Numbered from the stretch's first letter, positions 18,577 through 30,010 are shown. The stretch is 64,000 nucleotides of DNA from Nesterenkonia sp. E16_10 (GCF_017347085.1 NZ_JADPSA010000022.1:186001-250000); one strand, 5' to 3'. Program-made: numbers and translations. Notes: a model not told the origin generated them from the sequence alone.

Positions 18577-20542
18577 GGGGGTCCTGTTCCTGGTGGGTCG
18601 GAAGGTCTGCGGGGTGGACGGCGGCGTGAGGATGCGGCAGGCCCGTCGGGGCGGCGCGCACCGGGAATTCTCCGGCGGCGGCTGCCTCCGGTGCGGCCAG
18701 CGCCTCCGCGGCCTTGCGCTCAAACTCGCGCAGCTCCTCGGGGCGCATCCACTGGTTGCGGTCGCTGTAGCGCCGGGCCTGGGCGGCATGGTCGGACTCG
18801 TATTCGAAGAGGTCCTTGACCGCGTCGAGGTCCTGGTTCTTCAGCTTCGCAGCGAATGGGCCGGCCGGGGAGTGGATGAAGATGTCGGCGATCGACCGAC
18901 GGCGCTGCAGCGGGCCCTGGGTCAGGCTCAGCGACTGGATCCGCTCATGCGGGACCATCGTCAGCTGCCGGGAGGCGCGCCCGTCGCGGAACATCAGAGC
19001 GGTGGGCGTGGTGCGGAACCCGCGACGACGGCGAACGATCGGGTCGAAGAACCGGGCACGACGTGGCACCTCGGTGTAGCCCAGCTCGGTCCCCGTGCCC
19101 GTCAGCCCGGCGGTGAAGACCTCCTCGGGGTTCTCCACCTGCAGATCGGGAAACATCTCTGCGGCGGTGGCCATGACGTCCTCAAGCCGGCCCACGGGCA
19201 GCAGCACCGAACGCTTCTCGCCGATGCCGTAGCCGGCCACGGTGACCACGATCCTGAACCACTTGAAGGGACGCCAGAGCACCGGCTGCTGGATCTGCAG
19301 CGCCTGCACCCGGCCCGGCGGGATGGTCTGGTTGGTGGTCTCCAGCAGCCCATAGCGAACGCGCAGCCCCGAGCTGGTCGCCGTGGAGGTGAAGCCGAAG
19401 CCGGAGCTGAACTGCTGGTAATAGATGGTGACGGCCGCGATGCCCATCGGGATGACCGCCGGGAGTCCGACGCCGGTGAGCACGGCCCAGATCGAGACCG
19501 AATCGGCATCCGAGCCGACGGCCAGACCGATCCCGATGGACACCATCGCCGTGATCAGGATGACCAGCACGAAGACGGTCCCCCAGCCGCTGAGCACCGA
19601 GCCGATCAGCCGCCCGGTGGGGACCTTGGCGATCAACCGGTCCTGGCGCGCGATGTGGTGGGACTCAGGGGTCGGGCCGCCGGCGTGGGGGTGCTGCGCG
19701 CTGGAGGAGTCATGGGACCGGGCCGGGTCCGCCTGGCCGGCGTACGCGTAGCCGGCGTATGCCTGACCGGGGTCCGTGTGGCCGGCGTATGCGTGGCCGG
19801 GGTCTGTGTGTCCGGCGTATGCCTCGCCAGGGCCTGCAGGGCCGGGCCCCGCGTCACCGTGCGTCGCCCCGAGACCTTCGGCCGCGGTGAGCGGCGCGTC
19901 CCTGCCGGAGGCGCGGTCCATGATCTCGGAGCGCAGCTCTTCTGCCTGGGACTTCTTCAGGAACGCCAGGGTGGCGGCGGTGCCGTCGCCCTCAGCCACC
20001 TCGAACTTGAGCTCGGCGAGGCCGGTGAGCCGGGCGAGCAGCGGCTGGCGCAGGTCCACGGCCTGGACCCGATCGATCCGGGCCTGGCGGTGCTGGCGCA
20101 CGAAGATCCCGGACTTCACCATCACGTGCTCGGAGGTGATCTTGTAACGGGTGAACCACCAGGAGAGCACGAAGCTGGAGAAGATCACCGCGATCACCAG
20201 CAGCACGCCGCCGGCGCCGAACAGGAACGGGGTGGGGTTGGATTCCAGATTGCGCTGGATCTCACCGCTGCGGAACGCCTCCCAGGCGTCCATCCAGCTC
20301 TGCCAGTTGTAGCTCAGGAAGATGCCGGGGATCGCGATGACGGCGAGCCCGCCGCGCACGATCGGGCTCAGCGGGTGGACCTTGGTCCAGCTCGCATCGA
20401 ACCACCGCTCAGAGGTGCCCTTGGGCTCCCCGGCGGCCTGGTCCGGGGCGTGCGCCCCAGTCGCCCGCCCCTCGGCGGCCTGGTTCCCGGCCTGGGTTCC
20501 GGGCTGGTTCCCGGCGGCGTGATCCTCCATGCCCCGGCTCAC
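18566..20542 (-). CDS. Large PH-domain (bPH_2 / YdbT-like) membrane protein
   Basis: The product has 658 residues. It carries two N-terminal membrane helices (about 65-130), three bacterial PH-like (DUF304) domains, and a central membrane hairpin (VFVLVILITAMVSIGIGLAV and a following helix). Each PH block shows the usual 'R-Y-G-L-L-E-T-T-N-Q-T-I-P' style strand pattern. A low-complexity insert (about 225-280) contains repeated AYAGHTDPGH units. Such YdbS/YdbT pairs are linked to envelope stress or antibiotic tolerance in Bacillus; the role here is unknown. GTG 20542 overlaps the previous stop as GTGA, implying translational coupling; ATG 20530 is an alternative. Confidence 0.82.
   Translation of the reverse strand: MSRGMEDHAAGNQPGTQAGNQAAEGRATGAHAPDQAAGEPKGTSERWFDASWTKVHPLSPIVRGGLAVIAIPGIFLSYNWQSWMDAWEAFRSGEIQRNLESNPTPFLFGAGGVLLVIAVIFSSFVLSWWFTRYKITSEHVMVKSGIFVRQHRQARIDRVQAVDLRQPLLARLTGLAELKFEVAEGDGTAATLAFLKKSQAEELRSEIMDRASGRDAPLTAAEGLGATHGDAGPGPAGPGEAYAGHTDPGHAYAGHTDPGQAYAGYAYAGQADPARSHDSSSAQHPHAGGPTPESHHIARQDRLIAKVPTGRLIGSVLSGWGTVFVLVILITAMVSIGIGLAVGSDADSVSIWAVLTGVGLPAVIPMGIAAVTIYYQQFSSGFGFTSTATSSGLRVRYGLLETTNQTIPPGRVQALQIQQPVLWRPFKWFRIVVTVAGYGIGEKRSVLLPVGRLEDVMATAAEMFPDLQVENPEEVFTAGLTGTGTELGYTEVPRRARFFDPIVRRRRGFRTTPTALMFRDGRASRQLTMVPHERIQSLSLTQGPLQRRRSIADIFIHSPAGPFAAKLKNQDLDAVKDLFEYESDHAAQARRYSDRNQWMRPEELREFERKAAEALAAPEAAAAGEFPVRAAPTGLPHPHAAVHPADLPTHQEQDPRDR
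19735..19850 (-). repeat. 30-bp tandem repeat inside the PH-domain gene
   Basis: The unit encodes AYAGHTDPG(H/Q) and occurs about three times, followed by degenerate AYAGY and AYAGQADP copies. It keeps the reading frame and adds a flexible Gly/Ala/Tyr-rich linker. Confidence 0.7.
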
Positions 20543-21051
20543 AGACCGGCCAGGCGAGCCTGGCCACGGACGGAGAGTTCTTCACGCAGCCGCGCGCCCT
20601 CCTCGCGGGAGGCTCCCGGGATGACGGCATCGGTGGCCGCGGCCGCGGTCTTCAGCTGTACGGTGCACAGCCCGTAGCGGCGCATCAGCGGACCGGCCTC
20701 GATGTCGACGTACTGCAGCCGCCCGTAGGGCACCGCAACCACCCGCTGGAACAGGATTCCGCGGCGGATCAGCAGATCATCGGCACGCTCGTGGTAGCCG
20801 ATCGCTCGGATCCTTCGCGGAATCAGCCAGAGGTCCACTGCCGCCCAGATCAGCACCACACCAGGGACCAAGATCTTGATCCACAGCGGGATCCCGCTGA
20901 AGACGCCGATGGCGTCGAGCACGATCGGGGTGGCGATCACCGCCAGAGTGATCACCCAGCCGAGGATCCCGGTGATGTACTTCACCGTGATGTACCGCTC
21001 GTCGACTCGGGTCCAGGTGACACCTGTGGGATCAATGGGTTCCGCGGGCAT
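20539..21051 (-). CDS. PH-domain membrane protein (YdbS-like)
   Basis: The product has 170 residues. Two membrane helices (about 24-70) precede one bacterial PH-like domain (RRIRAIGYHERADDLLIRRG, then VVAVPYGRLQYVDIEAGPL). This is the YdbS partner of the larger YdbT-like protein encoded immediately downstream with a 4-nt overlap, and the two probably form one membrane complex. ATG 21051 has GGAGGAGGG upstream and lies 20 nt inside the DUF3180 gene. The longer upstream frame is a shadow of that gene. Confidence 0.85.
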   Translation of the reverse strand: MPAEPIDPTGVTWTRVDERYITVKYITGILGWVITLAVIATPIVLDAIGVFSGIPLWIKILVPGVVLIWAAVDLWLIPRRIRAIGYHERADDLLIRRGILFQRVVAVPYGRLQYVDIEAGPLMRRYGLCTVQLKTAAAATDAVIPGASREEGARLREELSVRGQARLAGL

Positions 21052-21595
21052 AGCCCTCCTCCGGTATCGGTCCTGTGTTGCGTTCGGGCTTTCCGCGGCG
21101 CCGCTCTCCCGGCGGGTTCTCATCCGGCGGGTTCTCGTCTGGTGGGATCCTGCAGAGCAGCTCGACGACAAACCCAATGATCACCCAGATCATGCCCCCC
21201 GTGATCATCAGTAGGGATGAGTTCACGTTCGGGGCGCTCAGCGCCGCGGCGGGCACCAGGTCACCGAGGATACCCGCATGCCAGCCGGCGATCAGCGCAC
21301 CGGCATAGGCGCCGGCCTGCCCCGCGGTCAGGACCCGGACGGCGTGGAGCGGGTGCAGGCTGCGTTGCCCGCGTCGACCCTTGGCTGCGGCCGAGGCGAT
21401 CCGGCGCTGATCGCGCCAGACCAGCAGCCCCAGGGTCAGCACGATCAGCGCGATCCCCAGCAGGGTCACCAGAGAGGTGCGCGGCAGGACCGGGGAGCTC
21501 ATCCCCTGGGCAGACATGTAGACGGTGGTGATGAACCCGGCCAGGGCGGTGAGGGCCGCGATGATCAGCAGCCGCAGCGCCGAGAGTCGGCTCAT
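21032..21595 (-). CDS. DUF3180-family membrane protein
   Basis: The product has 187 residues with four predicted membrane helices (about 6-26, 40-58, 90-108, 125-145) and a basic, proline-rich C-terminal tail containing a PPDEN duplication. DUF3180 is an actinobacterial family almost always found behind folK, as here, where ATG 21595 overlaps the folBK stop as ATGA. Function is unknown; synteny suggests only cotranscription with folate genes. Confidence 0.85.
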   Translation of the reverse strand: MSRLSALRLLIIAALTALAGFITTVYMSAQGMSSPVLPRTSLVTLLGIALIVLTLGLLVWRDQRRIASAAAKGRRGQRSLHPLHAVRVLTAGQAGAYAGALIAGWHAGILGDLVPAAALSAPNVNSSLLMITGGMIWVIIGFVVELLCRIPPDENPPDENPPGERRRGKPERNTGPIPEEGYARGTH

Positions 21596-22569
21596 CGGAG
21601 GCTCTCCAGCGGTTCCACGCTCTGCGCGTCGGCGGCGTGCCGGGCGAGCTCTGCCACGGGCGTCCCGTCCAGCTCGGCCCGCGGGTCCATCCAGGTCCAG
21701 GGGACCAGCACGAATCCCCGGATGCCGGCCCGCGGGTGCGGAACCTGAAGCGTGATCGAGGAGATCCGGGCGCGGCCGTAGGTGATGATGTCGATGTCCA
21801 GCGTGCGCGGGCCCCAGCGGACCTCGCCGTTCTCCACACCGCGGGCCCGATGATGGTCCTGCTCGATCGCCTGGGTGCAGGCCAGCAGCGCATGCGGGCT
21901 CAGCGTGGTGGCGACCTCGAGCACCTGGTTGTGGAAGTCAGGCTGTCCCGCCGGCCCGCCCACCGGGCTGGTCTTGGCCACCGGGGAGGTTCGGAGCACC
22001 CGCACCGTCTCGGCGCGGTCCAGTGCGGCGACTGCCGAGGCCAGCGTCACGGCGGATTCTCCGAGGTTGGATCCCAGCGCCAGCACCGCGGTCACCTCCC
22101 CGGCGGGCGCGGCGTCGGGGTCCAGGCTGGGTCCCGGCGCGGCGGCGGACCCGCCCTCCGTCGCGGGGTCTTCCGCCGCAGGCAGATCGCTGCGGTCCCG
22201 GCGGGTGGTCACCGAGACGTCTTCGAAGGTCTGGGCCAGCGGGGCCTGCGGCTTGTGCACGGTGATCTCCGCCGCGAGCAGACGCCGATCGGTGGCCAGG
22301 ATCTCTCGAGCCAGGTGATCGGCGAGGGCTTCGATCAGGTCGAAGGGCTCGCCGGTGATGGCGGCGTGGATGAGCTCCGCGATCTCCACATAGGAGACGG
22401 TGTCGCCGAGGGTGTCGCTGCGGCCTGCGGCGCGCAGGTCCAGCGTGAGCTCGGCGTCGACCCGGAAGATCTGACCCTCGCGCTTCTCGAAGTCGAAGAC
22501 CCCGTGGTGGCCGGTGGCCGTGAGTCCGGTGAGCCGGATGGTGTCACGGGGGCTGCTCCTGCTGGACAT
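21592..22569 (-). CDS. folBK: Fused dihydroneopterin aldolase / 6-hydroxymethyl-dihydropterin pyrophosphokinase
   Basis: This 325-residue bifunctional enzyme performs two consecutive folate steps. The FolB domain is about residues 1-130 (LTGLTATGHHGVFDFEKREG, YVEIAELIHAAI, catalytic Lys in ITVHKPQAPL). After an Ala/Pro/Asp-rich linker (about 130-165) comes FolK (about 165-325), with LALGSNLGES and the signature RWGPRTLDIDIITYG. FolB makes 6-hydroxymethyl-dihydropterin, which FolK pyrophosphorylates for FolP. ATG 22569 lies 4 nt behind the folP stop, giving the operon order folE-folP-folBK-DUF3180. Confidence 0.95.
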   Translation of the reverse strand: MSSRSSPRDTIRLTGLTATGHHGVFDFEKREGQIFRVDAELTLDLRAAGRSDTLGDTVSYVEIAELIHAAITGEPFDLIEALADHLAREILATDRRLLAAEITVHKPQAPLAQTFEDVSVTTRRDRSDLPAAEDPATEGGSAAAPGPSLDPDAAPAGEVTAVLALGSNLGESAVTLASAVAALDRAETVRVLRTSPVAKTSPVGGPAGQPDFHNQVLEVATTLSPHALLACTQAIEQDHHRARGVENGEVRWGPRTLDIDIITYGRARISSITLQVPHPRAGIRGFVLVPWTWMDPRAELDGTPVAELARHAADAQSVEPLESLR

Positions 22570-22573
22570 TGCT

Positions 22574-23398
22574 CTACCTTCTCAGCTTGGAGACCACTTG
22601 CACAGCATCTCGGCTTCCCTGCACGTCATGGACCCGCACGCCCCAGACCCCGGCCTGGGAGGCCAGGGCGGAGAGCACCGCGGTGGCGGTGTCTCGGTCT
22701 CCCTCGGAGGTGACCGAGCCGAGGAACCCCTTGCGGGAGGCTCCGAAGAGCACCCGGTGCCCGAGCCGGACGAAGCTCTCGAGGCTGCGGATCAGTTCCC
22801 AGTTCTGCTCATGGGTCTTGGAGAACCCGATTCCTGGATCCAGGATGAGCTGTTCGCGGCGGGCGCCGGCGTCGAGGTAGCGGTCCCGTACGGCGAGCAG
22901 CTCGGCGGTGACGTCTTCGAGCAGCGACTCGTATTCGGTCAGGGCCCCCATGGTCTGGGAGTCGCCGCGGTTGTGCGTGATCACGATCTGCGCCCCGGAT
23001 TCGGCGATCAGCTCCGGCATCGCGGGATCGGTGAGCGCACCGGAGACGTCGTTGATGGTCAGCCTCCGCGGATCCAGGCCGCGGCGCTGCGCACATTCCA
23101 GCGCGGCCAGCGCGGTGCTGGCTCGTCTGGTGTCCACCGAGACCGTGATCCCGCAGCCCAGCAGCTCCTCGAGCACCGGCAGGATCCTGCGCTGCTCCTC
23201 GGCCACGGGGGTGGGCTCTGCGCCCGGTCGGGTGGATTCCCCGCCGACGTCGATCAGGTCGGCCCCGGTCTGGGTCATGCGCAGCGCCTCGGTGACCGCA
23301 GCCGCCACATCGGGGCTGCCGGCGCCGTCGTCGAACCGGCCGCCGTCGGAGAAGGAGTCCGGGGTGAGGTTCAGAATCCCCATGATGGAAGTGCTCAT
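22574..23398 (-). CDS. folP: Dihydropteroate synthase
   Basis: FolP condenses the pterin pyrophosphate with para-aminobenzoate and is the sulfonamide target. The 274-residue TIM-barrel shows MGILNLTPDSFSDGGRF (pterin/Mg site), DVGGESTRPGAEP (pABA loop), LTINDVSGAL, and C-terminal LFGASRKGFLG with the conserved SRK. ATG 23398 has GGAGAG 5 nt upstream; the frame further upstream is not conserved. Confidence 0.95.
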   Translation of the reverse strand: MSTSIMGILNLTPDSFSDGGRFDDGAGSPDVAAAVTEALRMTQTGADLIDVGGESTRPGAEPTPVAEEQRRILPVLEELLGCGITVSVDTRRASTALAALECAQRRGLDPRRLTINDVSGALTDPAMPELIAESGAQIVITHNRGDSQTMGALTEYESLLEDVTAELLAVRDRYLDAGARREQLILDPGIGFSKTHEQNWELIRSLESFVRLGHRVLFGASRKGFLGSVTSEGDRDTATAVLSALASQAGVWGVRVHDVQGSRDAVQVVSKLRR

Positions 23399-23427
23399 CT
23401 GGCTCTCCGATTCAATCAGGCGGCGTG

Positions 23428-24025
23428 CTAACGGGGTCGTCCGTGGAGCATCAGGCTCATCGCCTCGGCGCGGGTGGCGGGGTCCCGGAGCTGCCCGCGC
23501 ACCGCGGAGGTGATGGTCCGTGCGCCGGGCTTGGAGACTCCGCGCATGGACATGCACAGGTGCTCGGCCTCGACGACGACCATCGCCCCTCCCGGGGTCA
23601 GGTGCTGGACCAGGGCGTCGACCACCTGGGTGGTGAGCTGCTCCTGGACCTGCGGGCGCTTGGCGAAGATGTCGACCAGCCGGGCCAGCTTGCTCAGTCC
23701 GGTGACCCTGCCCTCCGGGGAGGGGATATAACCGATATGGGCGTGGCCGAAGAAGGGCACCAGGTGGTGCTCACAGGTGGAGTAGAACGGGACGTCGCGG
23801 ACCAGCACGAGCTCTTCGTGGCCGATGTCGAAGGTGGTCGACATCAGCTCCGCAGGGTCCTCGCGCAGCCCCAGGAAGGCCTCCTCATAGGCCCGGGCCA
23901 CCCGAGCGGGCGTGCCCTTGAGGCCCTCGCGCTCCGGGTCCTCGCCCACGGCGAGCAGGATCTCGCGCACCGCTGCCTCGATCCGCGGCAGATCCACCGG
24001 CTCGGTCAGGGGCGGTCCAGGGTGA

Positions 24026-24033
<8 letters not shown>
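23428..24033 (-). CDS. folE: GTP cyclohydrolase I
   Basis: FolE converts GTP to dihydroneopterin triphosphate, the entry to folate. The 201-residue product carries the zinc ligands in [12 protein letters not shown] and [10 protein letters not shown] and the active-site block [21 protein letters not shown] (split by GxxxGLSK). ATG 24033 overlaps the end of ftsH by 8 nt, so folE is likely translated from the ftsH transcript. Confidence 0.96.
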
Positions 24034-25987
<1,954 letters not shown>

Positions 25988-26200
25988 GCAGCTCCGTCAG
26001 ACGCAGATATACCTAGCATCTAAAGGTACTCGGGCTCGAGGTGATGGGGCTAACCCACAGTGACCACGTTCGCCTCCGGGAGAACTCGCCCCGTCCTGGC
26101 TCCGGAGAGCAGCGGGGTTCGAAACGGCCGGGTCAGGGCCTGGATGCTGCTGCTGCACAGCCCGGCTGCTGCCCGGACTTCGCGGCTTCGCGCGGTCAGC
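25988..26200. other. ftsH upstream region
   Basis: This 213-nt gap separates hpt and ftsH. On the minus strand a TGC-TAGGTAT stretch (about 26010-26020) resembles an extended -10 box for ftsH. No gene or strong hairpin is seen. Confidence 0.35.
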
Positions 26201-26752
26201 TCACTGGTAGACGTGGGGAGCGAGGATCCCGACACAGTCGAGGTTGCGGTACTTCTCGGCGAAGTCCAGGCCGTAGCCGACGACGAACTTGTTCGGGATG
26301 TCCATACCGACGTACTTCACGTCGATGTCGACCTTCACGGCGTCGGGCTTGCGGAAGAGCGTGCAGATCTCCAGTGAGGCCGGACCGCGGGATTCCAGGT
26401 TGGTCTTCAGCCAGGAGAGCGTCAGTCCGGAGTCGATGATGTCTTCGACGATGAGCACGTGGCGGTTCATCAGGTCGGCATCGAGGTCCTTGAGGATGCG
26501 CACCACCCCGGAGGACTTGGTGCCGGAGCCGTAGGAGGACACCGCCATCCAGTCCATGGTCACGTGTGAGCGCAGCGCGCGGGCCAGATCGGCCATGACC
26601 ATGACCGCGCCCTTGAGGACACCGACCAGCAGGACGTCCTTATCCGCGTAATCACGGTCGATGACGGCTGCAAGTTCTTTGATCTTCGCGTCGATCTCGT
26701 CCTTGGTGTAGAGCACCTCGGTGAGATCTGCTTTGACATCCTGAGCATCCAT
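26201..26752 (-). CDS. hpt: Hypoxanthine phosphoribosyltransferase
   Basis: Hpt salvages hypoxanthine and guanine using PRPP. The 183-residue product shows the PRPP-binding loop [14 protein letters not shown], the early loop [15 protein letters not shown] and the C-terminal [19 protein letters not shown], all diagnostic. It sits between tilS and ftsH, an order conserved widely in Gram-positive bacteria. ATG 26752 follows AGGAG by about 12 nt, a long but usable spacing. Confidence 0.95.
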   Translation of the reverse strand: MDAQDVKADLTEVLYTKDEIDAKIKELAAVIDRDYADKDVLLVGVLKGAVMVMADLARALRSHVTMDWMAVSSYGSGTKSSGVVRILKDLDADLMNRHVLIVEDIIDSGLTLSWLKTNLESRGPASLEICTLFRKPDAVKVDIDVKYVGMDIPNKFVVGYGLDFAEKYRNLDCVGILAPHVYQ

Positions 26753-26791
26753 GGGTGGTGTCCAGCTCCTAATAGATAAGTCTCGCGTTCC

Positions 26792-27847
26792 TCAGTTCAG
26801 GCGTGGAACGATGACAAGTTTCGCATAGTCCGGGCTCCCCCGCGTCCCTCGGTGCGCACTGACCCCGCCCTCCAGCTCGATCGGGCCCGCCGATCCGGTC
26901 CTGCCCAGCAGCTTCTCCACGGCCATCAGCCGCTCGAAGGAGGGGTTGGCGCCGCCGGCTGCGACCACGGCGAGCGCGATCACCCGGCGGCGGATCGCCG
27001 GCGGTGCGGCCAGCAGCGCTTCGAGCTCCATGCGCAGCTGGCCCTCCGGTCCCGGGTCGTGGAGCAGCTGCGCGAAGCTGGCCTTGGCCTGCTGGTCCAG
27101 ATGGTCGGCGTCCTCGGCGGCGATCTGCGCGGTGCGCGCCAAGGACTCGCGGATGGAGCCACTGAGCTGCGACTCCAGGTAGGGCAGGATCTCGGTGCGG
27201 ACCTTCGAGCGCAGGAACCGGGGGTCGGAGTTGGCCGGGTCCTGCCACGGGCGCAGCCGGGCGTGGGCACAGATCTCCTCGGTCTGCTCCCGGGTCAGGC
27301 TCAGCAGCGGACGTCGAAACGGTCCGCGCACCGCAGGGATCCCGGCGAGGCTGCGGGTCCCGGAGCCGCGGGCGAGGCCGAGCAGCACCTGTTCGGCCTG
27401 GTCGTCGCGGGTGTGGGCGAGCAGGATCCGGGTGGCTCCGGTCTGGGTCAGCGCCTGGGCGAAGGCGCGGTAGCGGGCGGTGCGCGCCGCCGCCTCGGGG
27501 CCCTCCGCGGAGTCGGGGTCCACGCTGGCCCGCACCGAGAGCACCGGATCCAGTCCCAGGCCACGCAGCTGGGCGGCCGCCGTCGCGGTGACCGCCTCGC
27601 TGTCCGGGTGCAGCCCGTGGTCGACCACGACGGCGCCTACTCGGGCCGGTGCGCCGGCACGCTCGCCGTCGGGGCGCTTGGTGTCCTTCTCCCCCGCGAG
27701 GCGCCGCTGGTGGAAGGCGGCGGCTGCGGCCAGGGCGAGGGAATCCGCCCCGCCGGAGCAGGCCACCAGGTTCAGCCCCGCGGGATCCAGGGCGGCTTCC
27801 ACGGCGCGGCGCGCCCGGTTGACCGAGTCGGGGAAGCGGGGGCTCAC
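26792..27847 (-). CDS. tilS: tRNA(Ile)-lysidine synthase
   Basis: TilS attaches lysine to C34 of tRNA-Ile(CAU) so that it reads AUA. The 351-residue product has the PP-loop ACSGGADSLALA (about residues 29-40), the HTRDDQAEQVLLGLARGSG block with the family HxxDDQ motif and a C-terminal domain. GTG 27847 forms a GTGA overlap with the preceding metalloprotease stop, so it is preferred over an upstream ATG that would overlap by 28 nt. It is probably cotranscribed with hpt. Confidence 0.93.
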   Translation of the reverse strand: MSPRFPDSVNRARRAVEAALDPAGLNLVACSGGADSLALAAAAAFHQRRLAGEKDTKRPDGERAGAPARVGAVVVDHGLHPDSEAVTATAAAQLRGLGLDPVLSVRASVDPDSAEGPEAAARTARYRAFAQALTQTGATRILLAHTRDDQAEQVLLGLARGSGTRSLAGIPAVRGPFRRPLLSLTREQTEEICAHARLRPWQDPANSDPRFLRSKVRTEILPYLESQLSGSIRESLARTAQIAAEDADHLDQQAKASFAQLLHDPGPEGQLRMELEALLAAPPAIRRRVIALAVVAAGGANPSFERLMAVEKLLGRTGSAGPIELEGGVSAHRGTRGSPDYAKLVIVPRLN

Positions 27848-28914
27848 ACCAGCCCCATGCGCTCGATCCATTCCTGCGGGTGGTGCAGCTCCTGCTCGGT
27901 GGGCAGATGCGCCGGGGACTCCCAGATGATGTTGAACGAGTCCATGCCGATGGTGTCCACGATGTGGCCCACGAACTTCTGCCCGTCACGGTACTGCGCG
28001 GCCTTCACATCGAGCTGGAGCAGCTTGCGGATGAACTTCTCCAGCGGGGTGCGGGTCTTGCCGCGAGCCTCGAAGCGGCGTCGGATCGTCTTCACGGTGG
28101 GCACGATCGAGGAGTCGACCCCGTCCATGATGACGTTGGCGTGGCCCTCGAGCAGGCTCATCACGGCCGTCAGGTGGGACATGGTCTCGCGGTCCTGCGG
28201 GGTCTGGATGACCTCGACGAATCCGCGGCCCGCCCGGACCGCCTCGATGACCTCCCCGAGCCGGTCCCCCAGCCCGGAGGCCATGCCCATGGTGGAGGAG
28301 CTCAGCTCGGTGATCTTGGACTTGAGGTGATCGGCGAGCCAGGGAGCGGCGGCGAACTGCACCCGGTGGGTCTGTTCATGCAGGCACACCCAGAGCCGGA
28401 AGTCCTCGGGCACCACGTTGAGCTCGGTGGTGATCTCCGCGATGTTCGGGGCCACCAGGATCAGCCGATTCTGAGTGAACGGATCGAACTGCCCGAGCAC
28501 GTGGGCGGAGAGGAAGGCCAGCACCGCGCCGAGCTCTGCGCCGGCGAAGGAGGAGCCGTAGACCTGCGCGCTGGAGCCTTCCTTGCCCAGCTCGGGCTTC
28601 TGCTCCAGAGCGATCTTCAGCGCCGGACCCAGCAGCTCTCGGAAGCTCTCCACATTGGCCTTGGACCAGGTGGCGCGGTCCACCACGAGGGTCTCGGCGG
28701 GATCGGCGCCGAGGCTCCGGGCGGCCTCGAGCCCGGTGATCCGATGCACGTGGTCCACGGCCTCTGCGGCCGCGCTGCGCAGCGCGGCCACCTCCTGGCT
28801 GACCTGGGCGGCGCTGAACCGGGGTCCTGCCGGAGCCACGCGTGCCGCTGTAGTGGTGGCGAGCTCCCAGTTGATCATCAGGTCACTGGCTCGGGCCGCG
28901 GAGATGCTGTTCAT
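27844..28914 (-). CDS. DUF2342-family zinc-dependent metalloprotease
   Basis: The product has 356 residues. The family (once annotated as coenzyme F420-associated) has a zincin fold; the site here is LHEQTHRVQFAAAPWL (HExxH) with a downstream EGHANVIMDGVD segment probably carrying the third ligand. INWELATTTAARVAPAGP near the N-terminus is typical. Physiological substrate unknown. ATG 28914 is chosen; a TGTGAT element lies 6 nt upstream and may be a weak leaderless -10. ATG 28878 is an alternative. It immediately precedes tilS, as in other actinobacteria. Confidence 0.85.
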   Translation of the reverse strand: MNSISAARASDLMINWELATTTAARVAPAGPRFSAAQVSQEVAALRSAAAEAVDHVHRITGLEAARSLGADPAETLVVDRATWSKANVESFRELLGPALKIALEQKPELGKEGSSAQVYGSSFAGAELGAVLAFLSAHVLGQFDPFTQNRLILVAPNIAEITTELNVVPEDFRLWVCLHEQTHRVQFAAAPWLADHLKSKITELSSSTMGMASGLGDRLGEVIEAVRAGRGFVEVIQTPQDRETMSHLTAVMSLLEGHANVIMDGVDSSIVPTVKTIRRRFEARGKTRTPLEKFIRKLLQLDVKAAQYRDGQKFVGHIVDTIGMDSFNIIWESPAHLPTEQELHHPQEWIERMGLV

Positions 28915-28983
28915 CCATCCATCACACCACAACAACAGCGGCCGCGTGAGCGTCTCGCCAGCCGAGGCCCCGCAGCTGGAGAC

Positions 28984-29814
28984 TCAGCCCATCACCCGTC
29001 CGGTGATCTGGTCCAGCAGCCTGTCGCTGAGCATCCGGCGGCCGAAGAGTCCGGCCCAGGCCAGGTGGCCCTGCGCGTAGCGGGTGCGAGGACGTGAGGA
29101 GCGCGCGGCGCGCTCGATGACCCGAGCGATCAGATCGGGCCCGGAGGCGCGGCGTTGCACGCCCTCGGGGTTGAGGATGCCGCGGGCCAGGCGCTCGACC
29201 CGGTGCGCATAATGCCCCTCTCCGGAGGCGGTGCGCGCCGCGAGGAGCGCATTGGCGCCCCACTCGGTCTTGATCGCGCCGGGCTGGACCACGACCACGC
29301 GAACCCCGAAGGGGGCCACCTCCTGGCGCAGCGAGTCGCTGAAACCCTCCAGCGCGAACTTCGTGGCGTGGTACCAGCCGCCCATCGGTCCGGCGACCCG
29401 TCCTGCCACGGAGGAGACGTTGATGATGGTGCCGGTGCCGTGGGAGCGCATCATCGGCAGACTCAGCTGCACCAGTCGGGCCAGGCCGAAGAGGTTGACC
29501 TCGAACTGGCGGCGAGCCTCCTCGATCGGGACGTCCTCCACGGCTCCGAAGGCGCCATAGCCGGCGTTGTTGACCAGCAGGTCGAGGCGTCCGGTGTCCT
29601 CGCGAATCTGCTTGAGCGCGGTGTTCAACGAACCCTCGTCGAGCAGATCCAGCACCAGCGGCACGACGCCGTCGCCGCGCAGCTCCTCGAGTCGTTCAGC
29701 TCGGCGCGCGGCGCCGTAGACGTGGTACCCGGCGGCGGCGAGCCTGCGCGCGGTCGCGGCGCCGATCCCGGAGGAGGCTCCGGTGACCAGGGCGACGGGC
29801 TGTGGGGAGGTCAT
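28984..29814 (-). CDS. Short-chain dehydrogenase/reductase
   Basis: This classical SDR has 276 residues. It shows the cofactor loop TGASSGIGAATARRLA, NNAGYGAFG, catalytic Ser in INVSSVAG, YHATKFALEGF (YxxxK) and a C-terminal extension ending LLDQITGRVMG. Such proteins reduce or oxidize diverse carbonyls with NAD(P)H; the substrate cannot be inferred. ATG 29814 has AAAGG about 8 nt upstream; the longer frame upstream is low-complexity Arg/Ala/Pro shadow. Confidence 0.88.
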   Translation of the reverse strand: MTSPQPVALVTGASSGIGAATARRLAAAGYHVYGAARRAERLEELRGDGVVPLVLDLLDEGSLNTALKQIREDTGRLDLLVNNAGYGAFGAVEDVPIEEARRQFEVNLFGLARLVQLSLPMMRSHGTGTIINVSSVAGRVAGPMGGWYHATKFALEGFSDSLRQEVAPFGVRVVVVQPGAIKTEWGANALLAARTASGEGHYAHRVERLARGILNPEGVQRRASGPDLIARVIERAARSSRPRTRYAQGHLAWAGLFGRRMLSDRLLDQITGRVMG

Positions 29815-29922
29815 GCGGAAGGCCTTTGCGTGAAGTGGCGGCGTGGTCTGCGAGCGCACAGGGTGAGCAGGTCGGGCGCGGGCGGGTCGGGCGCGGGCGG
29901 GCGCGCGAGCGCCGCGGGCACA

Positions 29923-29995
29923 CATCGAGTGGGCGTTCTGCGGCGGATTCCCGGTCCAGAACGGTGGGAGAGCCCCGCAGAACGCCCACTCGATG
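29923..29995. repeat. 73-bp palindromic repeat element, copy 1
   Basis: Perfect 21-bp inverted arms (29923-29943 and 29975-29995, beginning CATCGAGTGGGCG) flank a 31-nt centre. It lies 15 nt beyond the ppa stop and upstream of the SDR. A second element at 34450-34522 has exactly the same length, the same outer 13 bp and a similar core (GATTC ... CCAGAA). As a hairpin it may also terminate ppa. Confidence 0.85.
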
Positions 29996-30010
29996 AGAAG
30001 TGGAGCTGGA

